Below are positions 1 to 8,655 of a DNA stretch of 64,000 bases, piece by piece (position 1 is the first letter of the stretch; the number at the start of each line of letters is the position of its first letter). The translations under genes and the position numbers were made by a program. The stretch covers positions 1-64,000 of the forward strand of contig NZ_JACC01000026.1 in NCBI RefSeq assembly GCF_000520955.1, in the 5' to 3' direction. The notes beneath the pieces are model-generated. The model made no database searches, was not told the origin of the DNA, and saw only the letters and a program-made list of their open reading frames with translations. This stretch comes from Aquimarina pacifica (GTDB lineage: Bacteria; Bacteroidota; Bacteroidia; Flavobacteriales; Flavobacteriaceae).

Positions 1-295
1 AGAAAAGTCTTACGGAGAAGTAATTTCTTCAAAAACAACAGAGATTACGATAGAAAAAAAAATACCTATTCTATCAAGAGAGCAAATATTAAGTGAAAAG
101 AGGAAACGAAAATTAGGTAGTTTGAGGCTTGGCAAAATTGTAATGAAGAAGGGATTCCCTAATTATGATCTATACCAAACTAACTGTTTAGGGCATCATA
201 CTATAATCAGTGAAAACCTAAAAAATGCTTTATTAGAAGAAGGTCTTACTGGATTTGAGTTAAAACCTTTTCCTAAGTTTAGTGTAGAAGAGTAA
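1..295 (+). CDS. C-terminal part of a possible immunity-like protein (truncated by window start)
   Basis: An open frame enters from the left edge (first whole codon at base 2) and ends with TAA at 293-295, giving about 97 residues. The tail reads like the end of imm11/DUF1629-type immunity proteins: a basic stretch, then GHHTIISENLKNAL, then GLTGFELKPF. That family match is from memory of the conserved ending and is not proven. The N-terminus and any partner toxin lie outside the window. A terminator-like hairpin follows within 15 nt, which supports this being the true 3' end of a transcribed gene. Confidence 0.6.
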   Translation, partial: EKSYGEVISSKTTEITIEKKIPILSREQILSEKRKRKLGSLRLGKIVMKKGFPNYDLYQTNCLGHHTIISENLKNALLEEGLTGFELKPFPKFSVEE

Positions 296-306
296 ATATG
301 AATACT

Positions 307-346
307 AGAAAACTGCTTTTCTGTAAGGTAGTTTTCTTTGTTTTTG
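307..346 (+). terminator. Rho-independent terminator after the partial gene
   Basis: AGAAAACT (307-314) pairs exactly with AGTTTTCT (330-337), and a T-rich run follows to about 346. It sits 12 nt after the stop codon of the truncated left-edge gene. Confidence 0.65.
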
Positions 347-447
347 TTTAAGATAAAGGATTTTATAAAAAGGTAGGTGGCACAGCTGTTGTTTATTAGC
401 AAATCTGTAGCTTTTGATTCTCTTAATGAGTGTCTAATCCTTAAAAA

Positions 448-1254
448 TTACTGAGTATTACTTTTATTTGGGATACTGATATTAAAAATACTATAACCAA
501 TACCCACACCAAACCAGACATCACCATTATGATTCCATTTATAGGTAATGTTATTATTGATATAATCGACACCAAAATAGGCCCCAAATTGAACATTTTT
601 ATATTGAATCATGGCACCACCCAAAAAGGACAATATTCCTGCATCTAGAGACCCTGTTTCTTCTATGCCATCTGCATTACTGGGATCAAGGCCAATGCTA
701 CCCAAGCCAGCGCCACCTTGCAAATTAAATCGAGCATTACCAAAGTTCCAAACCCGAAAATTTAAAGTAGTATTAAGGTTAAACTCTGTGTCAAATCGTA
801 AGTCATTCGGACTTTGTGGTCGTGCTTTAAAAGGTAATGTTAATATACCAATAGATAATCTGTCATTTTCATTAGTCCCGTTTAATTCTCCTATAACAGC
901 ATAGTCATTAAAATCAGAATAATCAATCTTATATATTTTATTATTATAGAGTTCACTATTATAAATAAATCCTTTTTTTTCTAGCATACGCTCCCTTTTT
1001 TTGGCACGAACAGGAGAAAAAGGAATTGCCTGCAATTCTACCTCTTTGGCAACCGTAGCATCTATACTAACTACTGTAAATAATACATTTGCTTTTAGAT
1101 AAGACTCATCATTCGTCCCATTTGCTTCGGTAAATTGATGAACTTTTTTAACCTTAATGGGTTTTGTGAATTTTACAATATCTCCTATTTCGGGAGTTTT
1201 AGAATATATAGATAAATTAAAAAGTAGGATACTAGCAACCAATAACTTCTTCAT
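448..1254 (-). CDS. Secreted or outer-membrane protein of unknown function, barrel-like C-terminal half
   Basis: 268 residues starting with a clear Sec signal peptide (MKKLL, then a hydrophobic core ending near SIYSK). The middle (about residues 20-120) is polar and lacks a motif I recognise. From about residue 135 it shows alternating polar/hydrophobic strands rich in Gly and aromatics (NTTLNFRVWNFGNARF, GAMIQYKNVQFGAYFG, DVWFGVGIGYSIFNI), as expected of a small outer-membrane beta-barrel. No domain name can be assigned. It is convergent with the truncated gene to its left and has a long gene-free stretch upstream. Confidence 0.7.
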   Translation of the reverse strand: MKKLLVASILLFNLSIYSKTPEIGDIVKFTKPIKVKKVHQFTEANGTNDESYLKANVLFTVVSIDATVAKEVELQAIPFSPVRAKKRERMLEKKGFIYNSELYNNKIYKIDYSDFNDYAVIGELNGTNENDRLSIGILTLPFKARPQSPNDLRFDTEFNLNTTLNFRVWNFGNARFNLQGGAGLGSIGLDPSNADGIEETGSLDAGILSFLGGAMIQYKNVQFGAYFGVDYINNNITYKWNHNGDVWFGVGIGYSIFNISIPNKSNTQ

Positions 1255-1997
1255 AGAATAGAAATGTTTCTTTTGAATGAAGAAAGCTACTACATTAGTA
1301 AATAATTTTATTATGGCTTTCCGTAATGACTCATTTTTTGATTATTGAAACTCAATTGGGGCATTTCTAATACTGTTTTAATGAGAAAAAATAAGATTGA
1401 CTACTTCATTTATCTACACAAAATTTGAAAAAATTGTGTTTTAGATTATTTTGAATTACTTAAATACCACAAGCAGTTTACTTTAAAATAATAGAATCTG
1501 CTTTTTTATTTAACGCATTATTAGTAATAATGGTTAAATTAATGTTAAAATTAATAGGATTTTGTTATTTCACGGAGTTCTCAAACTTCAGTACTACATT
1601 TTGAAAGTAAGAATCCGAGTACTATAGACGTTTTTTGTGTTTGTATCAATAGTTATTTTTGTGAAGAAAAATAGATGGAAAAAATCGCATAACCCAAATT
1701 AAATCTACCAGTTAGATTATTTTTAAAGGTATGCTGTCGTACCGACTCTTCTCCAAAAAAAAAATACCCATGATTTTTTAGAAAGTACTCCTTAACCGTC
1801 ATGTATCGAAGAAAATAAAAAAGTATATACGATGGTTTTGCAGTAATTAAATTGAGAATTAGTCTCAAAAAAATGTAAGAATTTTACGCATAATGTTTTT
1901 CCTACAATTTTACTATTATGCTTTACGGCGCTTTTTTTTGTAATTTAGCCATGCAATGTTGTTTGTTAGATATTAACCCCCCGAAATAATATATATA
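1255..1997. other. Gene-free stretch, 743 bp
   Basis: AT-rich DNA between two divergently oriented genes. The short open frames in it (for example 1653-1868 on the minus strand) look random: no signal sequence, no credible composition and no start context. I see no strong repeat or hairpin. Promoters for the DUF547 gene (right) and the barrel gene (left) are probably here, but I could not pick a convincing TTG/TAnnTTTG pair. Confidence 0.5.
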
Positions 1998-2744
1998 ATG
2001 AAATTTCTTAAAACCCCCTTAATCATTGTAACCTTTCTTTTATGTAATGCCATGCATTCTCAAGAAATTGTAGATCATTCTGCTTGGGATCAAATTTTAA
2101 TTCTTAACGTTAGTGATAATGGTATGGTCGATTATGAAGGAGTTACAACAGATGTCGTAGTCTTCTATCAATATTTTAGATATCTTCAAAATATTGCTCC
2201 TCAGGATTTTTGGAGTAAAGAAGAAAAATTGGCTTATTGGCTTAATGTCTATAATGCTACTGCAATGAAAATGATTATCGATGAATTTCCGATAACATCC
2301 ATCAATCAAGTAGAAAATCCCTGGAAGAAAAAAGTTTTCAAATCCCAAGGTGTACGATATAGTCTTGATGATATAGAACATAGTATTCTACGAAAATTTG
2401 GAGATCCAAGAATTCATTTCTTACTTAATTGCGGATCCATTTCTTCTCCGAGATTATGGAACAAAGCCTACACAAGTGCAAATATTAATGAAGCCTTACA
2501 TGAGCGTACTCGAGAATTTATTAATGATCCACAGAGAAACCAAATCAATTCTAGTATTGTAAAAGTTTCTGAATTATTCAAATGGTATGAGGATGATTTT
2601 GTAAGTAATAATATCAGCGTCGTTGACTTTATTAATCAATATTCTAGAGTTAAAATAACCAAAATCCCCAAAAAGGGATACATTACATATGATTGGAGTC
2701 TTAATCAAAAGGATAAAGAAACCCATATCACCAGTAATAATTAG
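1998..2744 (+). CDS. DUF547 domain protein, secreted
   Basis: 248 residues with an N-terminal signal peptide (core about residues 5-18, ending near HSQ). The rest fits DUF547: EKLAYWLNVYNATAM, then SINQVENPW, SLDDIEHSILR, DPRIHFLLNCGSISSP and a C-terminal KWYEDDF-type segment. DUF547 proteins are common exported proteins of unknown biochemical role; the conserved Asn, His and Cys residues suggest an enzyme-like fold, but no reaction can be named. It is co-oriented with the MetA-like protein and di-haem peroxidase that follow, separated by about 440 bp, so an operon is unlikely. Confidence 0.85.
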   Translation: MKFLKTPLIIVTFLLCNAMHSQEIVDHSAWDQILILNVSDNGMVDYEGVTTDVVVFYQYFRYLQNIAPQDFWSKEEKLAYWLNVYNATAMKMIIDEFPITSINQVENPWKKKVFKSQGVRYSLDDIEHSILRKFGDPRIHFLLNCGSISSPRLWNKAYTSANINEALHERTREFINDPQRNQINSSIVKVSELFKWYEDDFVSNNISVVDFINQYSRVKITKIPKKGYITYDWSLNQKDKETHITSNN

Positions 2745-3184
2745 TGTAAATACATTGCACACTACATCGATAAAAAGATAGTGTATATTTTCCTTCCATT
2801 TTTTTAGTAAAGAAGAATATAGCATCGGTTTGATTTGCTAATATGCAGATGAGGACGACATAAGCTAAATCCAAAAAAAGATGCGAAAAATTATGTCATA
2901 CTTTCAGAAAATAGGAATGTAGAAAATGATAGAGAAATCAATAACCAATACTTAAATATAACCAAATCTGATCCGTATTTTGTGCATTGAGGGAATCATA
3001 CGATTTCAGAAACTCTTAAGCCTTACTACCAAATGTGTTTTAATTTCAACCAGATCCGTAAAGCCTCATAAAATTGTCCAGTTGTCATTAAAACAAGGAG
3101 TTTTTATAACCAAAATAAACTCAATGCATAGATCGGGTCTACTTGATGCAAATCAAAACTTTTAAAACCAAAAACCTAGTGAAT
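2745..3184. other. Gene-free stretch with a possible decayed copy of the left-edge gene
   Basis: 440 bp without a credible gene. An open frame at 2980-3165 exists but has no signal, no start context and random composition. In another frame, around 2988-3030, the reading GNHTISETLK resembles GHHTIISENLK of the truncated gene at the left edge, with TTA changed to a TGA stop just before it. This may be a remnant, though the match is short. Confidence 0.35.
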
Positions 3185-4099
3185 ATGATAAACCTAATCA
3201 ATCCACAAAAAATGATTTGGATACTATGCTTAGTTTCCATTTCTTCTATATCTGCACAAACCATTATTAATGGCTTTTTTCCGAAACCTAAAGAATTTAC
3301 GATAGCAACGTCTTATTCTTATAAGAGTTATGACACCTTTTATATGGGTACTACTTTGTCAGAAAGTAATCCTATGGATATGGGCGAGATTTCTTCTTCG
3401 GTAGCTAGTATTTATGGGGCATATGGTGTAGTTGATTGGTTGTCGACAGTGGTTACCTTACCCTATATTTCTGTTCAAAATGAAAATGGAGTTTTAGATC
3501 CCGTATCAGGAACAAATCAGGTAGATGGGGTTCAGGATTTAAGTGTATTTCTGAAAGCTAAGATCATGAAAAAGAAGTTCGACAATAATTCAAAATTATC
3601 TATAGGAGGAGCGACTGGACTTACCGTACCTGTTGGGGGATATGAAGCAGGAGGAATACTTTCACTTGGGAATGGAGCCACAGCCTTTGATAATTGTGGG
3701 TTTATGCAGTATACTACAGCCTTTAATTTGTTTGTAGAAGTACAAGCAGCATATAGTTTGAGAAATAACGCTGATTTTGATATCCCGAATGCTGCGATGT
3801 ATAGTGCGAAGCTTGGGTATTATAATAAATGGTTTTATGCGCATGCCAAATTGGGTGTTCAGAATTCATTAGATGGATTTGATATCGGTTCTCAAGAATT
3901 TGTGGATGCAGGGGGTCCCGCTGCTTTGCCGAATACCGAAGTAGATTACACGAATTTTTACTTCGATGTGTATGTTCCTGTATATAAAAATGAGTCTAAT
4001 AGTTTTGGGATTTCCTCTGGGTATGCATCAAATATAGAGGGTAGGAATTATGATAAAGCTTCTGGGGTTTCTGTAGGACTTGTATATAAAATCAAATAA
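3185..4099 (+). CDS. Outer-membrane MetA-pathway-type (porin-like) protein, copy 1
   Basis: About 304 residues from the ATG at 3185; an in-frame ATG lies upstream (3143) and another at 3212, but 3185 best places a Sec signal peptide ending at SISAQ. The mature part is Gly/aromatic-rich beta-strand sequence typical of the Phenol_MetA_deg-like barrel family: FTIATSYSYKSYDTFYMG, WLSTVVTLPYISV, VDGVQDLSVFLKAK, GGATGLTVPVGGYE, and a final VGLVYKIK ending in a basic residue. It is a clear paralogue of the protein at 11593-12498, sharing order and wording of nearly every strand. Its role, perhaps uptake of a small hydrophobic substrate, is inference. The di-haem peroxidase gene follows after 106 bp. 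Confidence 0.8.
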   Translation: MINLINPQKMIWILCLVSISSISAQTIINGFFPKPKEFTIATSYSYKSYDTFYMGTTLSESNPMDMGEISSSVASIYGAYGVVDWLSTVVTLPYISVQNENGVLDPVSGTNQVDGVQDLSVFLKAKIMKKKFDNNSKLSIGGATGLTVPVGGYEAGGILSLGNGATAFDNCGFMQYTTAFNLFVEVQAAYSLRNNADFDIPNAAMYSAKLGYYNKWFYAHAKLGVQNSLDGFDIGSQEFVDAGGPAALPNTEVDYTNFYFDVYVPVYKNESNSFGISSGYASNIEGRNYDKASGVSVGLVYKIK

Positions 4100-4102
4100 G
4101 CC

Positions 4103-4130
4103 CTAAAAACCCTTGAATAAGGTTTTTTTA
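4103..4130 (+). terminator. Weak terminator-like hairpin after MetA-like copy 1
   Basis: AAACCCTT and AAGGTTT form a short stem with one bulge around 4105-4122, followed by a seven-T run. The stem is short, so read-through into the peroxidase gene is quite possible. Confidence 0.4.
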
Positions 4131-4205
4131 TTAAAAAGGGAAACAAAATTCAAAAGTGTAAAGAGTATTAGCCAACAATTTGTAATTTAATAAACCAATA
4201 CTAAA

Positions 4206-5612
4206 ATGACATGTACTTACATAAAAAAAGAGTATTTTCTTATTCTGATTTTAGCCCTGTTTTCTTGTGAACAAGATGAATATATTGCATTAGATGATGA
4301 TATCAATGCAAGTAAGGAGAATTTTTTAAAAGCACAACCTGATCTTATCGGTTTAGATAAGAATCTTATGGATGACCTCGAGTCTGTCTCTGATGGCATT
4401 GGTGCTCCTTACTTTACGTTACCTGAGAGTGATGATTATTCTAATATACCACAAGATCCCTTGAATCAGATTACTCCAGAAAAAGTGGCATTAGGAAAAC
4501 TCCTTTTTCATGAGACATCAACAGGAGGAAATCCTACTACGGGCTCCAACTTATTTACATATTCTTGTGCTTCTTGTCATCATGCGGCAGCTGGATTTAG
4601 TTCTGGCCTCAGACAAGGTATCGGAGAAGGAGGAGTAGGGTTTGGTATTAGCGGAGAAGGAAGATCTTTTGATACCAGTATTGCAGTAGCTGATACAGAT
4701 ATACAACCTATACGTTCACCAACCATATTAAATGTCGCTTATCAGGATGTCATGCTTTGGAATGGGCAGTTCGGAGGAACAGGAACAAATGTAGGAACAG
4801 AGGCAAACTGGGAGAATATTCCTGAGAATTTCTTAGGATTTGAAGGAGTAGAGATTCAAGCAATAAAAGGACAAGATGTACATAGATTGCTTATTGATGA
4901 AAGCTTTATAACAACTTTTGATTATAAAGATATGTTTGATAGCGCTTTTCCTAATGATCCAGAAACAGAAAGATATACTAAAAGAAATGCAGCATTGGCT
5001 ATTGCTGCTTATGAAAGAACAGTGTTACCCAGCCAATCACCTTGGCAACGTTGGTTAAAAGGAGAGTATGATATACTTACTAAAGAGGAAAAAAGAGGAG
5101 CCATGGTGTTTTTTGGAAAAGGGCGATGTTATGAATGCCATACGGGACCAGCTTTAAATGATAAAAACTTTTATGCTTTTGGGATGGGAGACTTTGATAA
5201 TTCTAGTGACTCATTTGTATTAGATGCTGCAGGATTTGATGCAGTCAAAAAAGGAAGAGGAGGATTTACCCAAAATGCCGAGGATAATTATAAATTTAAA
5301 ACACCTACATTATATAATCTTGTGGATAACGGTTTTTATGGTCATGGAGGGACATTTACATCCGTAAAAGAAGTAATTGAATATAAGAATGACGGCACAG
5401 TTCAAAGTGCCGAGGTTCCATCGGAGAATTTGGCTCCACAATTTGTAGAAGACCTAAAGCTAACAAAAAATGAAATAGATAATGTAACCTTGTTTATCGA
5501 GACTTCGTTACGAGACCCTAATCTAACAAGATATATTCCTGATGTAGTAAATTCCGGAAATTGCTTTCCAAATAACGACCCAATGACCAAAATAGATCTA
5601 TCATGTGATTAA
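4206..5612 (+). CDS. Di-haem cytochrome c peroxidase / MauG-family lipoprotein
   Basis: 468 residues. A lipoprotein signal ends at LFSC (Cys21), so it is probably anchored in the envelope. Two c-type haem sites are visible, CASCH at residues 121-125 and CYECH at 308-312, in the spacing of the bacterial CcpA/MauG family (CCP_MauG domain). Before the first haem is PEKVALGKLLFHET, and near the C-terminus TPTLYNLVDNGFYGHGGTFTSVKEV, both typical. The family reduces hydrogen peroxide or oxidises protein side chains in the periplasm; which applies here cannot be told. A strong terminator follows at 5652. The upstream MetA-like barrel may share its regulation. Confidence 0.92.
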   Translation: MTCTYIKKEYFLILILALFSCEQDEYIALDDDINASKENFLKAQPDLIGLDKNLMDDLESVSDGIGAPYFTLPESDDYSNIPQDPLNQITPEKVALGKLLFHETSTGGNPTTGSNLFTYSCASCHHAAAGFSSGLRQGIGEGGVGFGISGEGRSFDTSIAVADTDIQPIRSPTILNVAYQDVMLWNGQFGGTGTNVGTEANWENIPENFLGFEGVEIQAIKGQDVHRLLIDESFITTFDYKDMFDSAFPNDPETERYTKRNAALAIAAYERTVLPSQSPWQRWLKGEYDILTKEEKRGAMVFFGKGRCYECHTGPALNDKNFYAFGMGDFDNSSDSFVLDAAGFDAVKKGRGGFTQNAEDNYKFKTPTLYNLVDNGFYGHGGTFTSVKEVIEYKNDGTVQSAEVPSENLAPQFVEDLKLTKNEIDNVTLFIETSLRDPNLTRYIPDVVNSGNCFPNNDPMTKIDLSCD

Positions 5613-5651
5613 TTTACAGTTAAACCACTTCTTAAAACCACTTCACAATCA

Positions 5652-5686
5652 AAGCCTCGATAAGCAATAGTTTATCGAGGCTTTTT
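5652..5686 (+). terminator. Strong terminator after the di-haem peroxidase gene
   Basis: AGCCTCGATAA (5653-5663) pairs perfectly with TTATCGAGGCT (5672-5682) around an 8-nt loop, followed by a T run to 5686. Flanking As allow it to work on both strands, serving also the convergent gene at 5787. Confidence 0.9.
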
Positions 5687-5786
5687 CATCCTCTGTTTCT
5701 GCTAAAGTGTTTTCAAAAAAGGGAATATTATATAAGGTTAACCGTAGTTAAAAAAAGGATATAATGACTTACTTAATAATACCATT

Positions 5787-6200
5787 TTATTTTTCGATGT
5801 ATTGACCGTAACTACCAGAAGTAATAGTTACTGAATTTATTGGTTTTTGGGTAAGGACATATACCCAACAAGGTAGTATGGTTTTGCTTGATAAAACAGG
5901 GATTACGATTCTCTTATATTCGTTATTCACCTCTGAGTCCGTAATGCCCTCGTAAGTATCTAATTTCTCAAGAACCATTTCTTGATTCGAACCAAGATGA
6001 TAAATTTCTCCATGAACGGCATACTTACTTTTGGGGTCAAAAATAACTCCCGGATAGTATCCTAAATCAAATAGGTATCCATGAAAACTACCTTTGCCGA
6101 TATAATCGCATCGCGCACGTAATAGCTGGCTGTGTACATTGTTAAAATTTGACATTAGCGTACCATAGACAAAAAGATGATTTTCGGATAAAGTATTCAT
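5787..6200 (-). CDS. Gamma-glutamylcyclotransferase-fold (AIG2-like) protein
   Basis: 137 residues, cytoplasmic, no signal peptide. The N-terminal LFVYGTLM (residues 9-16) is the glycine-rich substrate loop of the GGCT/AIG2 fold. Further family features are GKGSFHGYLFDLGYYPGVIF, VHGEIYHL (with the conserved Glu) and LEKLDTYEGI. Family members release 5-oxoproline from gamma-glutamyl amino acids or related amines; the substrate of this one is not known. It stands alone between convergent and divergent neighbours. Confidence 0.88.
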   Translation of the reverse strand: MNTLSENHLFVYGTLMSNFNNVHSQLLRARCDYIGKGSFHGYLFDLGYYPGVIFDPKSKYAVHGEIYHLGSNQEMVLEKLDTYEGITDSEVNNEYKRIVIPVLSSKTILPCWVYVLTQKPINSVTITSGSYGQYIEK

Positions 6201-6291
6201 TTGAGATATATGATTTTTGTGTCTTTTAAATTTTGTAAGTTGTACATGTATTCAAAATACAATTCTAAAAATAAGAATCCTTTACTAACTA

Positions 6292-8643
6292 TTGAGACGT
6301 CGCATAAAAACATATCTTAAGTCACACCCAAAACGATGTATTTTTTTCGGGATTTTACTAGTATGGTATTATTTTTTATTACCTAACCCCTTGTTCAGTG
6401 ACCCAACAGCCACGGTAATCGAGACTAAAAAAGGAGAATTATTGGGTGCCAAAATTGCTGCCGACGGACAATGGCGTTTTCCTGAAACAGATTCGGTACC
6501 GCAGAAGTTTATTCATACTATTATTGCTTTTGAGGACCAGCAATTCTATCGTCATTTTGGTTTCAATCCTTTAGCAATGGCTAAGGCAATGATTCAAAAT
6601 ATAAAAGCCGGTAAAGTGATTCGGGGTGGTAGTACGATTACGCAACAAGTGATTCGGTTAGCTCGAAAGGGACAAAAAAGGACCTATTTTGAGAAGATAA
6701 AAGAGTTGTTATTAGCTACGCGACTTGAGTTTGGAGCATCAAAAGAAGAAATATTAAAATTGTATGCTTCTTATGCTCCTTTTGGCGGTAATGTTGTTGG
6801 GATTGATATGGCCGCCTGGCGTTACTTTGGTCTTCCGGCATATCAATTATCATGGGCCGAAAGTGCAACACTTGCAGTATTACCCAACGCTCCTTCCTTA
6901 ATCTATCCAGGGAAAAACCAAACCATTTTATTGAAAAAAAGAAATCGATTGCTTCAAACACTTTTAGAACAACAAACAATAGATTCTTTGACATATCAAT
7001 TGGCAATTACGGAACCGTTACCTCACAAACCGTACTTCTTGCCGCAAACGAGCCCACATTTATTAGAACGTCTTGCAGAAGAATATCCGGGTCAAAGAAT
7101 ACAAACTACTATTGATCCACACTTACAGAAACAAGTCAATGGTATTGTGAAGCAACATTATGAGAGCTTGAAGCAAAACGAGGTACACAATATGGCGGTT
7201 ATGGTTATGGATGTGGCCACGCGAGAAGTAAGAAGCTATGTTGGTAATACTCCTACAGATAGGGCACATCAGAAAGATGTTGATATTATTCGGGCAGCAC
7301 GCAGTACGGGTAGTACATTAAAACCCATATTATATGCAGCAATGATGGACAAAGGTGAGTTATTACCAGAACAATTGGTTTCTGATATCCCCACAGTTAT
7401 TGCTGGGTATAGTCCTAAGAATTTTGATGAAGGATATAGCGGTGCTGTTCCGGCAAATAGGGCGCTGGCTCGATCCCTTAATATTCCCGCAGTTCGGCTG
7501 TTGCAGCAATACGGATTACAGCGGTTTAGGGATGAAATGAATGCATTAAGAATTGATGACATTAGATACGGTGCAGATCATTATGGGCTATCATTAATCG
7601 TAGGAGGGGCAGAGGCAAATCTTTGGGATTTATGCAAGACTTATGCGGGTTTTGCTAGTATATTGCGTCATTATGAAGAAACATCAAGCGAGTATTTTTC
7701 TGAAGAATTTGTAACACCTATTATGGTTGCGGACCAAAAGGTTGATTTTGGAATAAAGAAACAACAGAAGCCACTTTATGGAGCCGGAAGTATCTGGCTT
7801 ACATTCGAGGCAATGAAAAAAGTAAATCGTCCTCAAGGAGATGAAGCTTGGGAATTCTACGATTCTTCAAAAGAAATTGCATGGAAAACAGGAACAAGTT
7901 TCGGAAATCGTGATGCTTGGGCAATTGGGGTAAGCCAGAAACATGTTGTTGGGGTTTGGATCGGTAATGCCGACGGAGAAGGACGTCCAGAACTTACAGG
8001 TCTAAATGCTGCCGCACCAGTGCTTTTTGATGTTTTTAATCTGTTACCAGATTCAAAGTGGTTTCCTGCACCATATGATGATTTAATCGAGGTGAATGTA
8101 TGTGCCCAAAGTGGTTTTCTAGCAGCAAAAAACTGCCCAGTTAAACCAATGTATGTACCAATGGCTGGGGCAAGAAACACAGCTTGTTTTTATCATATAC
8201 CCGTTCATTTGGATTCAGAAAAACAATTTAGAGTCAATTCTTCGTGCGAGGCAGTTACAGATATTATTCATGAATCATGGTTTGTTCTTCCGCCACTGCA
8301 GGCATATTTTTATAAGACGAATAATGCAAGTTATAGAACCTTACCACCATATCGTTCTGATTGTGTTGTCGAAACACAGAAACAGATGGATTTTATATTT
8401 CCGAAGGCAAACAGTAGCGTCTATCTTCCTACGGGATTTGATGGTAAGGTTAATGAGGTGATCCTTAAGATTGCCCATATTCATCCCGATACAAAGGTGT
8501 TTTGGTATGTAGATGATGTATATGTCGGAATGACCAAACAGTTTCATGAAATGCCTGTGCTACCCGAACCAGGAAAACATATAATTACTGTTATTGATGA
8601 AAAAGGAAATGAACTCAGAAGGAATATTGAAATAAAAGAATAA
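6292..8643 (+). CDS. pbpC: Penicillin-binding protein 1C, bifunctional transglycosylase/transpeptidase
   Basis: 783 residues. The start is a TTG at 6292; an in-frame TAA lies two codons upstream and the next ATG is far inside, so a non-ATG start is needed. One membrane anchor (about residues 17-30) precedes a GT51 glycosyltransferase domain with EDQQF (81-85, catalytic Glu) and RGGSTITQQ (111-119). The transpeptidase domain has STLK (Ser341, Lys344), SLN (395-397) and KTG (532-534). The last 90 residues match the BiPBP_C domain of PBP1C. It builds and crosslinks peptidoglycan at the outer face of the inner membrane. The alpha-2-macroglobulin partner often next to pbpC is absent here. Confidence 0.95.
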   Translation: MRRRIKTYLKSHPKRCIFFGILLVWYYFLLPNPLFSDPTATVIETKKGELLGAKIAADGQWRFPETDSVPQKFIHTIIAFEDQQFYRHFGFNPLAMAKAMIQNIKAGKVIRGGSTITQQVIRLARKGQKRTYFEKIKELLLATRLEFGASKEEILKLYASYAPFGGNVVGIDMAAWRYFGLPAYQLSWAESATLAVLPNAPSLIYPGKNQTILLKKRNRLLQTLLEQQTIDSLTYQLAITEPLPHKPYFLPQTSPHLLERLAEEYPGQRIQTTIDPHLQKQVNGIVKQHYESLKQNEVHNMAVMVMDVATREVRSYVGNTPTDRAHQKDVDIIRAARSTGSTLKPILYAAMMDKGELLPEQLVSDIPTVIAGYSPKNFDEGYSGAVPANRALARSLNIPAVRLLQQYGLQRFRDEMNALRIDDIRYGADHYGLSLIVGGAEANLWDLCKTYAGFASILRHYEETSSEYFSEEFVTPIMVADQKVDFGIKKQQKPLYGAGSIWLTFEAMKKVNRPQGDEAWEFYDSSKEIAWKTGTSFGNRDAWAIGVSQKHVVGVWIGNADGEGRPELTGLNAAAPVLFDVFNLLPDSKWFPAPYDDLIEVNVCAQSGFLAAKNCPVKPMYVPMAGARNTACFYHIPVHLDSEKQFRVNSSCEAVTDIIHESWFVLPPLQAYFYKTNNASYRTLPPYRSDCVVETQKQMDFIFPKANSSVYLPTGFDGKVNEVILKIAHIHPDTKVFWYVDDVYVGMTKQFHEMPVLPEPGKHIITVIDEKGNELRRNIEIKE

Positions 8644-8655
8644 TTCCTGAGCTAA

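Noticed and set aside
1653..1868. 71-codon open frame on the minus strand
   Set aside because: No recognisable motif, no upstream signal and composition like random AT-rich DNA.
2980..3165. 61-codon open frame before the MetA-like gene
   Set aside because: Overlaps the next gene's leader, has no start context and no domain; a remnant in another frame fits as well.
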